Assembly: GCA_001563335.1 (NCBI GenBank)
Contig: LRSL01000001.1
Location: 1-62,761, forward strand
Reading direction: 5' to 3'
DNA length: 62,761 nt
Source: Candidatus Thorarchaeota archaeon SMTZ1-45
Lineage (GTDB): Archaea; Asgardarchaeota; Thorarchaeia; Thorarchaeales; Thorarchaeaceae
In this document: in pieces, positions 42,893 through 52,940 of the stretch
Position numbering within the stretch: position 1 is the first letter of the stretch
Layout of the letters: every line of letters begins with the position of its first letter
Position numbers and translations under genes: made by a program
The notes under the pieces: model-generated
Told to the model about the DNA's origin: nothing
Databases searched by the model: none
What the model saw: only the letters and a program-made list of their open reading frames with translations

Positions 42893-44971
42893 CTAATCCT
42901 CTCTCTCTTCCATCAAAAGTTTCCACGGGTCAATCTCTTCTTGTTGAGGAAGAATCTCCTCAGGTCTTGTTCTTCCTCGAGCAAAGTGGTCCCATGCAAT
43001 ACCTGCAAACATCAAAGTTGCAACTCCTGTGATTATCATTGCTTCTGGACTCACCGTGAAAAACGTTGGCCCTGAGGGTTCAAAGGTCAGTAAGATATTT
43101 GCTGGAAGCACATAGAATGGGTCCATTACTGGGTACAAATAGGTTGATTCATTCATAACTGCAAGATGTACCAAACCATCCCTTGTAACTGCCATATCAG
43201 CTACGAGTGGTTTTAGGTAGTATGGACCATATGCCTCCGTATCATTGAGATTGAATATACTATCTTGAGAATAGATTTGGCCTGACCGTGTGACTCTATT
43301 TATCGTCATCACATGATTCACATGTCTGTATTCTAGAACAAGATAGAGTAATTGATCATGACCTACCTCGAATCTATCCAATCTCGGAAAATCTTGCCAG
43401 TCATATCCATAGTCAATACTGAATGACTTTGTCCAACTGATTGTTCCTTCTGTGGTCCATCTTGATAATCGAAATTCCTCATCGAAAACATACGAGCATG
43501 TATAAAATCCACCGAAAGGATCAGGTGCGAATGCCTCGTATTCCTCTTCTATGCTCCATACCTCGTTACCGTTTGCATCATATCGTTGAACAGAGTCTGG
43601 CATACCAATGTAGACCTCTCCATTGTAACAACCAAGTCCTTTTGGATATTTTACACTATAGACCGAGAATACATATTCGAAATAGCTAAGATTTAGCAAA
43701 GTTCTATCCCATAGCTTGTATCCCATAGAATCCAATTTAATAAGACTGTAAACAATCCGGCTAGAATTAACAACTCCAGGGTTAAAGTACTTAATTGAAA
43801 GTGAAAGAATGTATATTGTACCTGAAGCATCCACATCCATAAAAAGAGGAATTTCCATATCATACAGATGTATTGAACTGTTCCAGATTTCTTGGCCATT
43901 TGAGTCTAGCTTTAATAGAAACAAGTTTACACTCTCTGGTGACGATTGCGGCGAACATAGGAATATACCATCACCTACTCCTTTGACAATTATATACAAC
44001 CCATATGTTGAAACTTCTTGATATGGAGTCACATTCCAGATGGAAGTATGGTTTGAAGTCATACATCCAAGTGTGACCTCCTGAGAAAAGAAATAATCGA
44101 AACTGAGATGAACAAACGAGTTCTCTCCCAAAGGCTCAAGTCTAGTTATTCCATTATAAATACTCCCTGATATTGTTGTGTTGAATTTTGGTGAAATTAA
44201 CTCAGGAGTTAGGTCGTCTACTTTGAGAAGTGCTTCTATTGAGAAATGACTTATTGTCGCATTCACCACCCCTTCATAAACATCAAAAGGGGTACTACCT
44301 CCATAATAGGCTACAAATCTCTCTGTAGGAATAAGCCCCATAAACATAGCGTAATTATCATGAGGGTAAATCTGAAACCCTTCCTCTTCAATTGATCCCA
44401 CAAAATATTGTTTTGCCTCAGAAGATGTCAGCAAAAACTGAATGTCGTAAGTTTGGCCTCCCTTCAAGCCTGTAACTGTCTTAATTCTTCCAGCATAAGA
44501 ATATCCGGGAGGGCCTATCCAGAAATAGATTGCATACATCTCATCACCATTATCTTGCAGTGTAAAGTCCCCAGAGCATGTTATTTGAACTGATGCAGAA
44601 ATCCTAAGAGTCACTGGAGTCTGGTTGTATTCCCATGTGAACTCCTGCTTCAACCGAGCAAATTCACGACATTCAACATATCCAACATATGGAATCGACC
44701 AAAAATATGGCTGGTGCCCTGCGCTGTGTTCCCATATGAGTGTCACCTCACCATGTTCGCCCTGTGCAAGATAATCATAGCTAAATTCAGGTGAGTCATA
44801 ACCAATCTCAATTTCCGGTTCAGTCAGGAGATAAGGGTCGGGAAGTAGCTCTCCAGATTCTTGGGGATTGCCCTGAGCGGGAGTAAAACTCGCGTCTACT
44901 TTTGTGGCATCACACACAATAAAGAACGTAACTACAAAAATAAGCATCATGATAACCGTGATCTTTCTCAC
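42893..44971 (-). CDS. Large secreted beta-repeat protein with C-terminal membrane anchor
   Basis: A 692-residue protein starting at GTG 44971 (six bases from GAGGG), with a signal segment at residues 4-22 (ITVIMMLIFVVTFFIVCD) and a TM helix near 640-662, then an acidic cytoplasmic tail. The ectodomain after residue 300 has repeated strands with W-x-x-x and YxxxGxxxW pieces (DANGNEVWSIEEE, DSNGQEIWNSSIHLY, DSMGYKLWDRTLLN) about 45 residues apart, a beta-propeller pattern. Residues 30-280 are strand-rich with many aromatic residues. No catalytic motif. Likely a cell-surface binding protein. Confidence 0.7.
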   Translation of the reverse strand: MRKITVIMMLIFVVTFFIVCDATKVDASFTPAQGNPQESGELLPDPYLLTEPEIEIGYDSPEFSYDYLAQGEHGEVTLIWEHSAGHQPYFWSIPYVGYVECREFARLKQEFTWEYNQTPVTLRISASVQITCSGDFTLQDNGDEMYAIYFWIGPPGYSYAGRIKTVTGLKGGQTYDIQFLLTSSEAKQYFVGSIEEEGFQIYPHDNYAMFMGLIPTERFVAYYGGSTPFDVYEGVVNATISHFSIEALLKVDDLTPELISPKFNTTISGSIYNGITRLEPLGENSFVHLSFDYFFSQEVTLGCMTSNHTSIWNVTPYQEVSTYGLYIIVKGVGDGIFLCSPQSSPESVNLFLLKLDSNGQEIWNSSIHLYDMEIPLFMDVDASGTIYILSLSIKYFNPGVVNSSRIVYSLIKLDSMGYKLWDRTLLNLSYFEYVFSVYSVKYPKGLGCYNGEVYIGMPDSVQRYDANGNEVWSIEEEYEAFAPDPFGGFYTCSYVFDEEFRLSRWTTEGTISWTKSFSIDYGYDWQDFPRLDRFEVGHDQLLYLVLEYRHVNHVMTINRVTRSGQIYSQDSIFNLNDTEAYGPYYLKPLVADMAVTRDGLVHLAVMNESTYLYPVMDPFYVLPANILLTFEPSGPTFFTVSPEAMIITGVATLMFAGIAWDHFARGRTRPEEILPQQEEIDPWKLLMEERED

Positions 44972-45089
44972 GTCAATCCCTCATATTTCCACGATCTCTA
45001 AAATACAATATAGATATCATCACTATTAGAGATTATCTTTCACGCTCAGAAAAGTTCGCCAAATTGAACTTCGTTTTGTTTTGTCTGGA

Positions 45090-45809
45090 TTACCAACCCA
45101 GTTTCCTACCATAGACTTCACCCTCTCTTGGGGGTTCTTGGTCTATCCTTTCTTCACTTGTTCTTGTCTTATCCACTCTTCCTATGCATACTCCTCCTAA
45201 CAGAAGAACTAAGCAAGAGATACCAAGTAAGAATAGATACGAACTCCAGGCTGTAATTTCGGGAATGAATTCTGATGAGATTGGTTGATTGACTAGGATT
45301 TCTATATACCCATTATCTTGTGAAACTCCATCATCATAGTATGTACCATTGATAGTTATATTATAAAACCCGGGGTCCAAGACAATATTTCTTATTATCC
45401 ACCCGTTTTGATCCTGAATACCCTCTGTTATATTGATAAATAATGAACTAATGATTTCTCTATCTTGGTAGAAGCCAAAAAAGACCTCAATGTATTCATT
45501 TTGTTGCGTTATTCCTGGAACTCTTACCTGAAGCTCTGAATCATAGGCATTTGCTTCATACACAGTGAATAATGTTGAGAATGTTATTGAGAGATCAACC
45601 ATTTCCTGCTCTTGATTGGGTCCATGATATACTGACATGGGTGTTGGCACATATGCCATCGCAACAATCAGTGCAAAAATGAACACTAATGAAGGAACAA
45701 GTAGTGGCTTCTTCCAAATTATGCTTTTTTTCAGATTACCCGAAAGAACCCCCATCCAAATTGTTAACGCAACTACTGATACAGTGACAATAAGACAAAT
45801 CTCTGACAC
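45090..45809 (-). CDS. Hypothetical bitopic membrane protein
   Basis: A 239-residue protein with three hydrophobic segments: residues 4-22, 37-54 (LVPSLVFIFALIVAMAYV) and 188-207 (SYLFLLGISCLVLLLGGV). Between the second and third is an extracellular beta-rich domain (NITEGIQDQNGWIIRNIVL) with several N-x-T sites. The C-terminal tail is highly charged. The start is GTG 45809, which lies next to the first helix and may not be the true start. The gene follows the large surface protein by 118 bases and could be in its unit. Function unknown. Confidence 0.6.
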   Translation of the reverse strand: MSEICLIVTVSVVALTIWMGVLSGNLKKSIIWKKPLLVPSLVFIFALIVAMAYVPTPMSVYHGPNQEQEMVDLSITFSTLFTVYEANAYDSELQVRVPGITQQNEYIEVFFGFYQDREIISSLFINITEGIQDQNGWIIRNIVLDPGFYNITINGTYYDDGVSQDNGYIEILVNQPISSEFIPEITAWSSYLFLLGISCLVLLLGGVCIGRVDKTRTSEERIDQEPPREGEVYGRKLGW

Positions 45810-45982
45810 CAGTATTAGACTATCAAGAGCAGCTCCTATTGTCGATTCCCTCCTGCTATCATTTCTCCAGATTGAATGAATATCAACCTTCGCTATTTGG
45901 CTGCGTAGAATTAATGAGTGATGTTAAATGCCGGGCTTGTCAGGAAAATATTGGTGATTGAAGAATTACAGGGTGTGAAGAA

Positions 45983-48124
45983 ATGGCATCAGACCGTAAT
46001 AGAATCCTCATGGTTCTACTTCGTATGGGGAGAATCATCCTGTTTGCCTTCGGAATATTCACAACATTCTGGTTCTTTTTCAGCTTCATAGGTTTGTTCA
46101 TTGGGATTGGTTGTTTTTTCGCGTTCAGAGAATCCTCATGGTCACGGCACGGTATTGTATTGGCCTTTGCAGCAGGAACAGCTACGCTACTAGCTCATGT
46201 TGTTAAATCAGTAGCTCCTCTTACAATGGCGATAATGAGCTCAATCGCCATTTTAGTGCTGTACTCAATATCTTCTACAATTCTCTGGATTTGGCACAGA
46301 CTTGAGAGAACAACTCCATCCATGATATCTGAGCTTCAAGCAGCCATGAAGACTGTTCCCATGAATCTTCGTAGGTTGCTTATTCTTGTGATTATATTTT
46401 CACCTGTTCTCATGTGGTCAAGTGTGAGTATCGACTTGGGTGTGATGTTTGATAATAGGGCAAGATTGCTCTGGGTGCATGCTCCTTCGACAGTTATTAC
46501 ATCAGCTAGTTTTGAAATCACTGTGGAGGCTTGGGACCCTTATGAGCGGCTGAGTGCGACCTACAAGGGAACTGTCCAATTCTCTATCCTGTCCTACAAT
46601 CTCACTTCATTCAATCAGATAGATAACTCTTCAGTCACTCTACCTTCCCCCTATACATTTACTGGGCAGAACTTTGGGTCTGATATTGCGTATGAGATCC
46701 AAGATGGAAAAGATAATGGACGGCACATTTTCACCGTGACAATAGAAACCCCTGGGATCCATTACATTCTGGTAGAGGATTCCTCTACAGGTAACACTTA
46801 CTACAGTAATCCAATCGTCGCTAAAACTGCCAGTGAGCTTAGCACTATGATCTATTGGGGTGACATCCATAATCACTCTGAACTCTCGGATGGGACTGGC
46901 TCTGCTGCTCACTCATTCTTCTACGGTCGATATATTGCATGTCTGGACTTCATGTCATTGACTGACCATGGGGAGATTATGTTGTTTGGACCTAGTAGTT
47001 TCGATGTTTTGGAGAATGCCACAAATGCAGCGTATGCACCACATCAGTTTGTGACATTTCATGGCCTTGAGTGGACAAACACCGACACAGGTCATTACAC
47101 CTGCATCTTTAGTGGGGATGAGCTACTGAAGGATCCCATTCTCTCCTACCTAACGCTCCCAACAACAGACCTCCTTTGGAATACACTTGATGAGCTCACA
47201 GCTGCAACCAGCTGCAGGGTACTTGCACTTCCTCATCATACAACTCAGAAGCAGTATCTTCAGGACTGGACTTACATCAATCCGAAGTATGTCAAAATAG
47301 TTGAGGTCACATCAGTTCATGGAGAGTGCCTCTTCGAGCAACGTCATCCATTAAACTATGTAGGTCTGATTGCCCCACCCCCAGAATATACGAATGGAAC
47401 ATCCATCATTGATGCCTTCAGAATGGGTTATCGGATGACAATCTATGCCTCAAGCGACCAACACGATGGTCATCCTGGACATTCAATTAGTCATACCCCA
47501 GCCTTTGTAGGTCATCAACGACCATTCAGTGTGTGGCACACGCGAAATGAGCATCCATACCCGGGTGGATTGACTGCTGTTTATGCAACCGAACTTACTC
47601 GTGACTCCATTTTTTCTGCTATAGAGCGTCAAGTGATCTATGCATGTTCTGACCATGGACGCCCTCTTCTTAACTTCACCATCAATGGAGTCAGTGTCGG
47701 AGATGGTTCGACACTCTATGTTGCAAGCCCCTCAACATTACGAGAAATAGAAATAACTCTTGCACAGGACGGGTCTCCTGCTGCAGCATTTCATTCTGCT
47801 GCATCGGTGACTGATAATTGGTTTCCAAATTGGAATGCACAGATTGAAATCATAAAGAATGGAGAGTTGCTTACACGTATTGGAATTAATCAACCTCTTG
47901 TCAATATCACCTACATTGACTCAGAAACCATTACTGGTACATCATATGGTTCTGAGAGTTGTATACTGGTGAATGGTCAGTACTACATCAATGGATATAG
48001 TAACAATCCAATTGATCCTGACACTCTGAATACGAGTGGTGCTGACTTCTATCTAGTCCGGATTGTTGGAGCCAATGGTCGCTATGCATATATTGGTCCC
48101 ATTTGGGTAGAGGTCAATTCTTGA
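45983..48124 (+). CDS. Membrane-anchored PHP/DUF3604-like phosphoesterase
   Basis: A 713-residue protein. The first 135 residues hold about four TM helices. After an exported immunoglobulin-like domain (about 150-275) comes a PHP/DUF3604-type metal site: YWGDIHNHSELSDGTG (His-x-His), DFMSLTDHGE, then LPHHTT and YASSDQHDGH as later ligands. DUF3604 proteins are thought to be metal-dependent phosphoesterases. The site would face outside the cell, unlike the usual cytosolic PHP enzymes. ATG 45983 follows GGTGTGA. The C-terminus is a beta domain with N-glycosylation-like sites. Confidence 0.8.
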   Translation: MASDRNRILMVLLRMGRIILFAFGIFTTFWFFFSFIGLFIGIGCFFAFRESSWSRHGIVLAFAAGTATLLAHVVKSVAPLTMAIMSSIAILVLYSISSTILWIWHRLERTTPSMISELQAAMKTVPMNLRRLLILVIIFSPVLMWSSVSIDLGVMFDNRARLLWVHAPSTVITSASFEITVEAWDPYERLSATYKGTVQFSILSYNLTSFNQIDNSSVTLPSPYTFTGQNFGSDIAYEIQDGKDNGRHIFTVTIETPGIHYILVEDSSTGNTYYSNPIVAKTASELSTMIYWGDIHNHSELSDGTGSAAHSFFYGRYIACLDFMSLTDHGEIMLFGPSSFDVLENATNAAYAPHQFVTFHGLEWTNTDTGHYTCIFSGDELLKDPILSYLTLPTTDLLWNTLDELTAATSCRVLALPHHTTQKQYLQDWTYINPKYVKIVEVTSVHGECLFEQRHPLNYVGLIAPPPEYTNGTSIIDAFRMGYRMTIYASSDQHDGHPGHSISHTPAFVGHQRPFSVWHTRNEHPYPGGLTAVYATELTRDSIFSAIERQVIYACSDHGRPLLNFTINGVSVGDGSTLYVASPSTLREIEITLAQDGSPAAAFHSAASVTDNWFPNWNAQIEIIKNGELLTRIGINQPLVNITYIDSETITGTSYGSESCILVNGQYYINGYSNNPIDPDTLNTSGADFYLVRIVGANGRYAYIGPIWVEVNS

Positions 48125-48126
48125 CC

Positions 48127-48795
48127 TTAATCATTGATTGTGAACTCTTCTCCTTCCTTTAGAGAAACGAATTTTGTGCTTGTGCCAGCTATTCCCTTCT
48201 TGAAGTCATCAATGCTCCTGTCCCACGTGTGCATTGGAATCACAGCTTTCGGTTTGATAATTTTGGTGGCTTCCGCCGCTTCTTTGTTGTCCATCGTATA
48301 TGTATCACCGCATGGAAGTAGTGCAACATCAATTGACCCCAAATCATTCATCTCAGGAATCACATCCGTGTCTCCTGCAAAGTAGATTGTCTTTCCCTCG
48401 ACCTTGACTAGATATCCAACTCCAAATCCCTTTGGGTGAAATGGGTTTCCAGGTGAACGGAATCGCTTCACGTTATATGCATGAACTGCCTTGACTTCTA
48501 TATCATGGAATGTTGACCCTTCTCCTGGCTTCAATGACTCGAATGCATAATCGAGTTTGTCACCGCAGTCCTTTGGTGCTACAACTATTGTGTCTTCATT
48601 ACGTACTTCATTGATTGCTTCAGGGAAACAGTGGTCATTGTGTGAATGAGTCACGAGAACAACTGATGCAGGTTCCAATTTATCTGGAACTTTCTCTCTC
48701 AATTTCTTAGATCTATAGAGGTCAAAATAGACTACCTTCTCATTTGCCTTAATCTGGAAACTAGCATGACCAAGCCATCGAATTGTTACTCCCAT
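48127..48795 (-). CDS. Metallo-beta-lactamase fold hydrolase (UPF0173/UlaG-like)
   Basis: A 222-residue MBL-fold protein. The metal signature HSHNDHCFPE is present, with later ligands KAVHAYNVK, YFAGDTDVIPEM and IPMHTWD. Overall layout matches the UPF0173/UlaG-like group of small hydrolases, which act on lactones or phosphodiesters. It is convergent to the PHP-domain gene with two bases between stops. GGTGATTTGA before ATG 48795 supports the start. Substrate unknown. Confidence 0.87.
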   Translation of the reverse strand: MGVTIRWLGHASFQIKANEKVVYFDLYRSKKLREKVPDKLEPASVVLVTHSHNDHCFPEAINEVRNEDTIVVAPKDCGDKLDYAFESLKPGEGSTFHDIEVKAVHAYNVKRFRSPGNPFHPKGFGVGYLVKVEGKTIYFAGDTDVIPEMNDLGSIDVALLPCGDTYTMDNKEAAEATKIIKPKAVIPMHTWDRSIDDFKKGIAGTSTKFVSLKEGEEFTIND

Positions 48796-48908
48796 TCAAA
48801 TCACCATTAGAATAGTGTCCAAATTCTCACATAACTCATTTGCTAGAAATAAACAAAACTATAATTGACATTTACACATTATGTTGTAAGTTCAGGAGAT
48901 TGAAGTCC

Positions 48909-51743
48909 ATGCGAAAAGGGAAACTACGCTCCAGACGTGGTATATCGGTAGCGTTACTTCTTATCCTATTTGGTACAACTATATTGATTTCTATACCTGT
49001 AGCAACATATGCAAGTCCAATCTCACAGACACCAAAGACAACTAATAGTATGATGTCTGAATCCATATATAGAGAATTTAGTGAACGCCGTTGGGATTTC
49101 AGGAGTTGCGAACCTCAATTTACCTCTCTCTTAGCACTGAGTAGTATCCGGTTTTCAAATGATGTCCTTCAATTGGACTCGAGTATGCCTCCTGATTTAA
49201 GTCCATTTGGAACACCACACGCTCCCATTGATATTGATGATAACACCGATTTTGTAACTCAGGGCTGGCCTGGTAATGGTACTGTTGAAGACCCATACGT
49301 TATTGCAGGTCTTAATATCAATGCAACTGCTACTGGAGGAGTAGCCATCAACATCACAAATACAGATGTCCATTTCTTCATCAAGGACTGTTGGCTAACA
49401 GCCAATAGCACCTCTGTTATCGAGCTGAACTCAATCGCACATGGCCGCGTCAAGAACAACACGATACTACAGAGTAGTAGGGGTGTGGTCGCGCTTCATT
49501 CAGAAGATTTGACTATTTTTGATAATCTGTTCTACGAATTTAGTTGGGCTGGTGTCTATATGGAAGACTGTTCGCTTTCATCACTCAGGGGCAATAACTG
49601 CACAACCTGCTTCATTGGACTCCATATCGAGCAATCGAACAACATCTTCATTGAAGATAATTATTGTACTGATTGTCTTGGAGGTATTGAACTCTACCTT
49701 GGATGTGAATATATTACTACACACAATAACACCCTTGTGAGCAACGAGGTTGGAATAGGTCTATACTTGGACTGTGAAGATAACATCATAGATTCAAACA
49801 ATTGCACACTCACGAATATGTATGGTATTTATGCTCTGGAATGTGCCAATAACACCATTCTGAACAATTATGGTCGAGTAAATGGTATTGATATTCTTCT
49901 ACAGAACAGCACATCACATACAATACATAACAATGATTGTGGGACCACTACGGGATTGATTGACGCTGGGTCGATATCTCTTGACAATTCAAACAACAGC
50001 ATCATCACAGGTAATCATGTTGAAAATTCGTTTATTTGTATAGAAGCAACAAGAGGTAGCTCCCACAATGAGATAGCAAATAATACCTGCTTCCTCTATT
50101 TAGGTGGTATCGTGGCTTGGTATGGTGCCCCATATAATACAATCACAAACAATACTTGTGACAGTCAGTGGTCTGGCGATGTTGACATATTTGTGGAAAC
50201 TTCTTCATACTGCACGGTGACTGAGAATAAATGTAACCACTCAATGTTCAATATAGTGAGCATTGAAAGCAACAATGTCAGTGTAGTTGACAATTTGTGC
50301 TACGAAACTACAGAAGCTGGTATCTGGTTTTCTATTGGATATCACGTCCTTATCAAAGGAAACACCCTTGGAAATGGCTCAACAGGCATTGTATTGGAAG
50401 ATGTAGTCTACGGATCAGTTCTCGACAATACAGTTTCTAACTTCACTGCAACATGGATGGGTGGTCCCACAGGGATTCATCTAACTAATGCATACAACTC
50501 ATCAGTTGTAGGGAACCATATCACTGAGTGCAACGTAGCCATCTACATGGAACAATCTAGCAAGTGTAACATAACCGACAATACATGTATCGATAATCAG
50601 GATGGTATTTTCGTAGTTATTTCCAATTTTGACATAGTCATAGACAAGAATTACTGCCACCTTACAATGGGATATGCTATTATTGTAGCTGAAACTTACA
50701 ATTGTACAGTGACCAGAAACGTATGCACAAACACAACTGGTCTGGAGGGCATATGCCTTGGTGTTTATGATGCACAATGTGATGCCTTTTGGAATGAATT
50801 TCGCCTCAGTGATATCGGTATTGATTTTGAAGGTCATAAAGGAGTAATAACTCACAATACAATAAAAGACAATGAATTGTTTGGACTGTATATTTTGGGA
50901 CTTCTAGATGTTAATGTAACTTGGAATATTTTTGATGAAAATGGTCAGAATGTTCGAGATGACAGCGTACAGACCATTTTTGACTATAATTATTACTCCA
51001 ATTATACTGGTGTTGATGCAAATGCTGATGGGATTGGAGACACATGGCATCCCATTGACGGTTTAGCAAATAACAACGATACTCATCCACTCATGTATTA
51101 TCCAACTTCCCCTACTTGGCTTGAGGCGCCTATGGACCAACAAGCAGAGTATGGTGAAGAGTTCACCTATAGTATTAGTGTTGTAACTTCTCCAAAATCA
51201 GCACCGATTTCTGAATGGTGGATCAATGATTCACAATTCGTCATTAATGATGGAATCATCTCATACGCCCTTGCTTTAGGTTTCGGTGGTTATCCATTAG
51301 AGGTCCGTGCTTACAATCTCTATGGGTACTATGTCAGTGGGACATTTACAGTCACTGTTGCTGATACTGTTGCTCCCACTATTATAGGACCTGATGATTT
51401 TGACTATATTGTTGGTCAGGTCGGGCGTTGGATCACATGGATAGCTGAAGATCATGATCCTGCAAGTTATAGTGTAACTCTAGATGGAATTGAAGTCATG
51501 TCTGGTGCATGGAACTCCACAGCAGAGAATGTCACTATTAGTGTTGATGGTCTTAGTGTTGGTGACCATACCTTTGTAATTGTATTCCTTGATGGTAGTG
51601 GAAATGCAAACACAGACACTGTTGTGGTCACTGTAAGACTGGAAGACTTCACACCTCTTCTATTTATAGCTGGAATCGGTGCAGTAGCTATAGTAGCAAT
51701 CACAGTGATCTATCTGACTCGAAAGAAAGGAAGTGGAGAATAA
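48909..51743 (+). CDS. Large secreted NosD-like beta-helix protein, C-terminally anchored
   Basis: A 944-residue protein starting at ATG 48909 (GGAG eleven bases before). Signal helix at residues 10-32 (ISVALLLILFGTTILISIPV). From about residue 95 to 740 it is a long right-handed beta-helix with over 25 N-rich turns (SNNIFIEDNYCTDCLGGIEL, NSTSHTIHNNDC), unusually rich in Cys (more than 25) compared with its relatives at 26166 and 28056. Then a calcium-cap-like DANADGIGDTWHPIDG, two immunoglobulin-like domains and a TM helix near 915-935 with RKKGSGE. Possible disulfide-stabilised coat protein or carbohydrate binder. Confidence 0.8.
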   Translation: MRKGKLRSRRGISVALLLILFGTTILISIPVATYASPISQTPKTTNSMMSESIYREFSERRWDFRSCEPQFTSLLALSSIRFSNDVLQLDSSMPPDLSPFGTPHAPIDIDDNTDFVTQGWPGNGTVEDPYVIAGLNINATATGGVAINITNTDVHFFIKDCWLTANSTSVIELNSIAHGRVKNNTILQSSRGVVALHSEDLTIFDNLFYEFSWAGVYMEDCSLSSLRGNNCTTCFIGLHIEQSNNIFIEDNYCTDCLGGIELYLGCEYITTHNNTLVSNEVGIGLYLDCEDNIIDSNNCTLTNMYGIYALECANNTILNNYGRVNGIDILLQNSTSHTIHNNDCGTTTGLIDAGSISLDNSNNSIITGNHVENSFICIEATRGSSHNEIANNTCFLYLGGIVAWYGAPYNTITNNTCDSQWSGDVDIFVETSSYCTVTENKCNHSMFNIVSIESNNVSVVDNLCYETTEAGIWFSIGYHVLIKGNTLGNGSTGIVLEDVVYGSVLDNTVSNFTATWMGGPTGIHLTNAYNSSVVGNHITECNVAIYMEQSSKCNITDNTCIDNQDGIFVVISNFDIVIDKNYCHLTMGYAIIVAETYNCTVTRNVCTNTTGLEGICLGVYDAQCDAFWNEFRLSDIGIDFEGHKGVITHNTIKDNELFGLYILGLLDVNVTWNIFDENGQNVRDDSVQTIFDYNYYSNYTGVDANADGIGDTWHPIDGLANNNDTHPLMYYPTSPTWLEAPMDQQAEYGEEFTYSISVVTSPKSAPISEWWINDSQFVINDGIISYALALGFGGYPLEVRAYNLYGYYVSGTFTVTVADTVAPTIIGPDDFDYIVGQVGRWITWIAEDHDPASYSVTLDGIEVMSGAWNSTAENVTISVDGLSVGDHTFVIVFLDGSGNANTDTVVVTVRLEDFTPLLFIAGIGAVAIVAITVIYLTRKKGSGE

Positions 51744-51801
51744 TGTCTTAAGGGGTTTATCCTGCTGCTGATACCTAGCTCTTTCTTCACTATATGTCCC
51801 A

Positions 51802-52479
51802 TTATTGTGTTATTATCGAAAGGTCACTTCTGTCGTAGAGAATCCAAATTAGCCAGAGCCATCCAATGCCTGTAAACGCTGTAGTGATCTCTGGTATTGC
51901 ATTACCTGACCAGAAGGGGAAGGAACCACCAAACCATGAGGTCCACATATAGATTGAGAAGAATGGCATTATGATTGATATTAGAGAAAACCACCAGAAT
52001 TTTCTAAATCTCAAGAAACCAAGTCCCACAAACCACATTGCAAAGGGGAAACTCCCGAAGAATCCCACAGAAACATAGAAGTGAATTGCACCAGCATTTT
52101 CCGAGAACACACCAATTGCAATGAGAAAAATCAATGCAATGAAGAATGGAATAAAACCAATCTTTGTTGGCAGGTCTTTAATCACTTTCGTGAAAGAATA
52201 GCTGAAAATCAACAACAGTGCTCCCGCTAGTACAAGTCCAACGTTGAACACGATGGCTGCAAGCAGACCATTATCGTAATTGCCCAGGTCACTCAGAGCA
52301 TTACCATCCCAGGTGAACCATGAGAGTGAGAGTATAATTGCTACTGAAATAGCTACAAGTGCAATTATAGGTCCAATAATTCCTAATATGCCTGGGAACT
52401 TTCTTGATGGACACTTCTCATCAGCTGACATGGTTCTTGTTGGAGTAATCCTCCTTTTTAGTTGTAGGTAAGACATCAT
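51802..52479 (-). CDS. DUF998 family membrane protein
   Basis: A 225-residue protein with six TM helices. The DUF998 mark is visible: SLSWFTWDGNALSDLGNYDN after the first helix, then VGLVLAGALLLIFSYSF, NAGAIHFYVSVGFFGSFPFA and a C-terminal IGWLWLIWILYD. The role of this family is unknown. ATG 52479/52476 are the first starts; ATG 52431 (MSADEK) is equally likely. It is divergent from the zinc-ribbon genes. Confidence 0.82.
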   Translation of the reverse strand: MMSYLQLKRRITPTRTMSADEKCPSRKFPGILGIIGPIIALVAISVAIILSLSWFTWDGNALSDLGNYDNGLLAAIVFNVGLVLAGALLLIFSYSFTKVIKDLPTKIGFIPFFIALIFLIAIGVFSENAGAIHFYVSVGFFGSFPFAMWFVGLGFLRFRKFWWFSLISIIMPFFSIYMWTSWFGGSFPFWSGNAIPEITTAFTGIGWLWLIWILYDRSDLSIITQ

Positions 52480-52548
52480 CTGACGGATGAAGTTTAAAAC
52501 CTCTCAATCATTTGATTGACTTGGATATAACTAACAAGAGGAGTAAAC

Positions 52549-52914
52549 ATGGCTGAGATTGCAGAGTGCCCCTATTGCGGAGCTAGAGTACCAACTGACC
52601 GAGTAATGGATTATGATAATAAGGTCAAACTCCGCTGTAAGAACTGCGGTGGCTTTTTCGAGTACCTTCCTGGATTCGGAGCTTTCAGTCTCCCAGAAGA
52701 AGAACGAATGGTTTCAACCAGAACAGAAGGTTCGATACCAGAAACCTACTATGGGTTCCCTGATACTGAAACTCCTTGGAGAATTGAACAACCACCTCCA
52801 GAAACCGGTACCGCTGGTGCAGCATGTTTTGTAATTCTATGTATGTGTTGTTTCTTACCTATACTATTCTTCGTTATGATGCTTATTTTGGGAATTGGCT
52901 TCTTCTGGTTCTAG
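52549..52914 (+). CDS. Zinc-ribbon membrane protein A
   Basis: A 121-residue protein starting MAEIAECPYCGARV at ATG 52549, with GAGGAG seven bases before. The ribbon is CPYCGA...CKNCGG with 25 residues between the pairs. A proline/acidic linker follows and residues 92-121 form one hydrophobic helix containing CMCC. The C-terminal anchor with an N-terminal ribbon would put the zinc module in the cytoplasm. It is followed by a homolog at 52941 with the same plan and similar linker (GAFSLPEEE against GSFPLDEDY), showing tandem duplication. Confidence 0.75.
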   Translation: MAEIAECPYCGARVPTDRVMDYDNKVKLRCKNCGGFFEYLPGFGAFSLPEEERMVSTRTEGSIPETYYGFPDTETPWRIEQPPPETGTAGAACFVILCMCCFLPILFFVMMLILGIGFFWF

Positions 52915-52940
52915 CGGGAAACAATATGGTGAATACTGCG

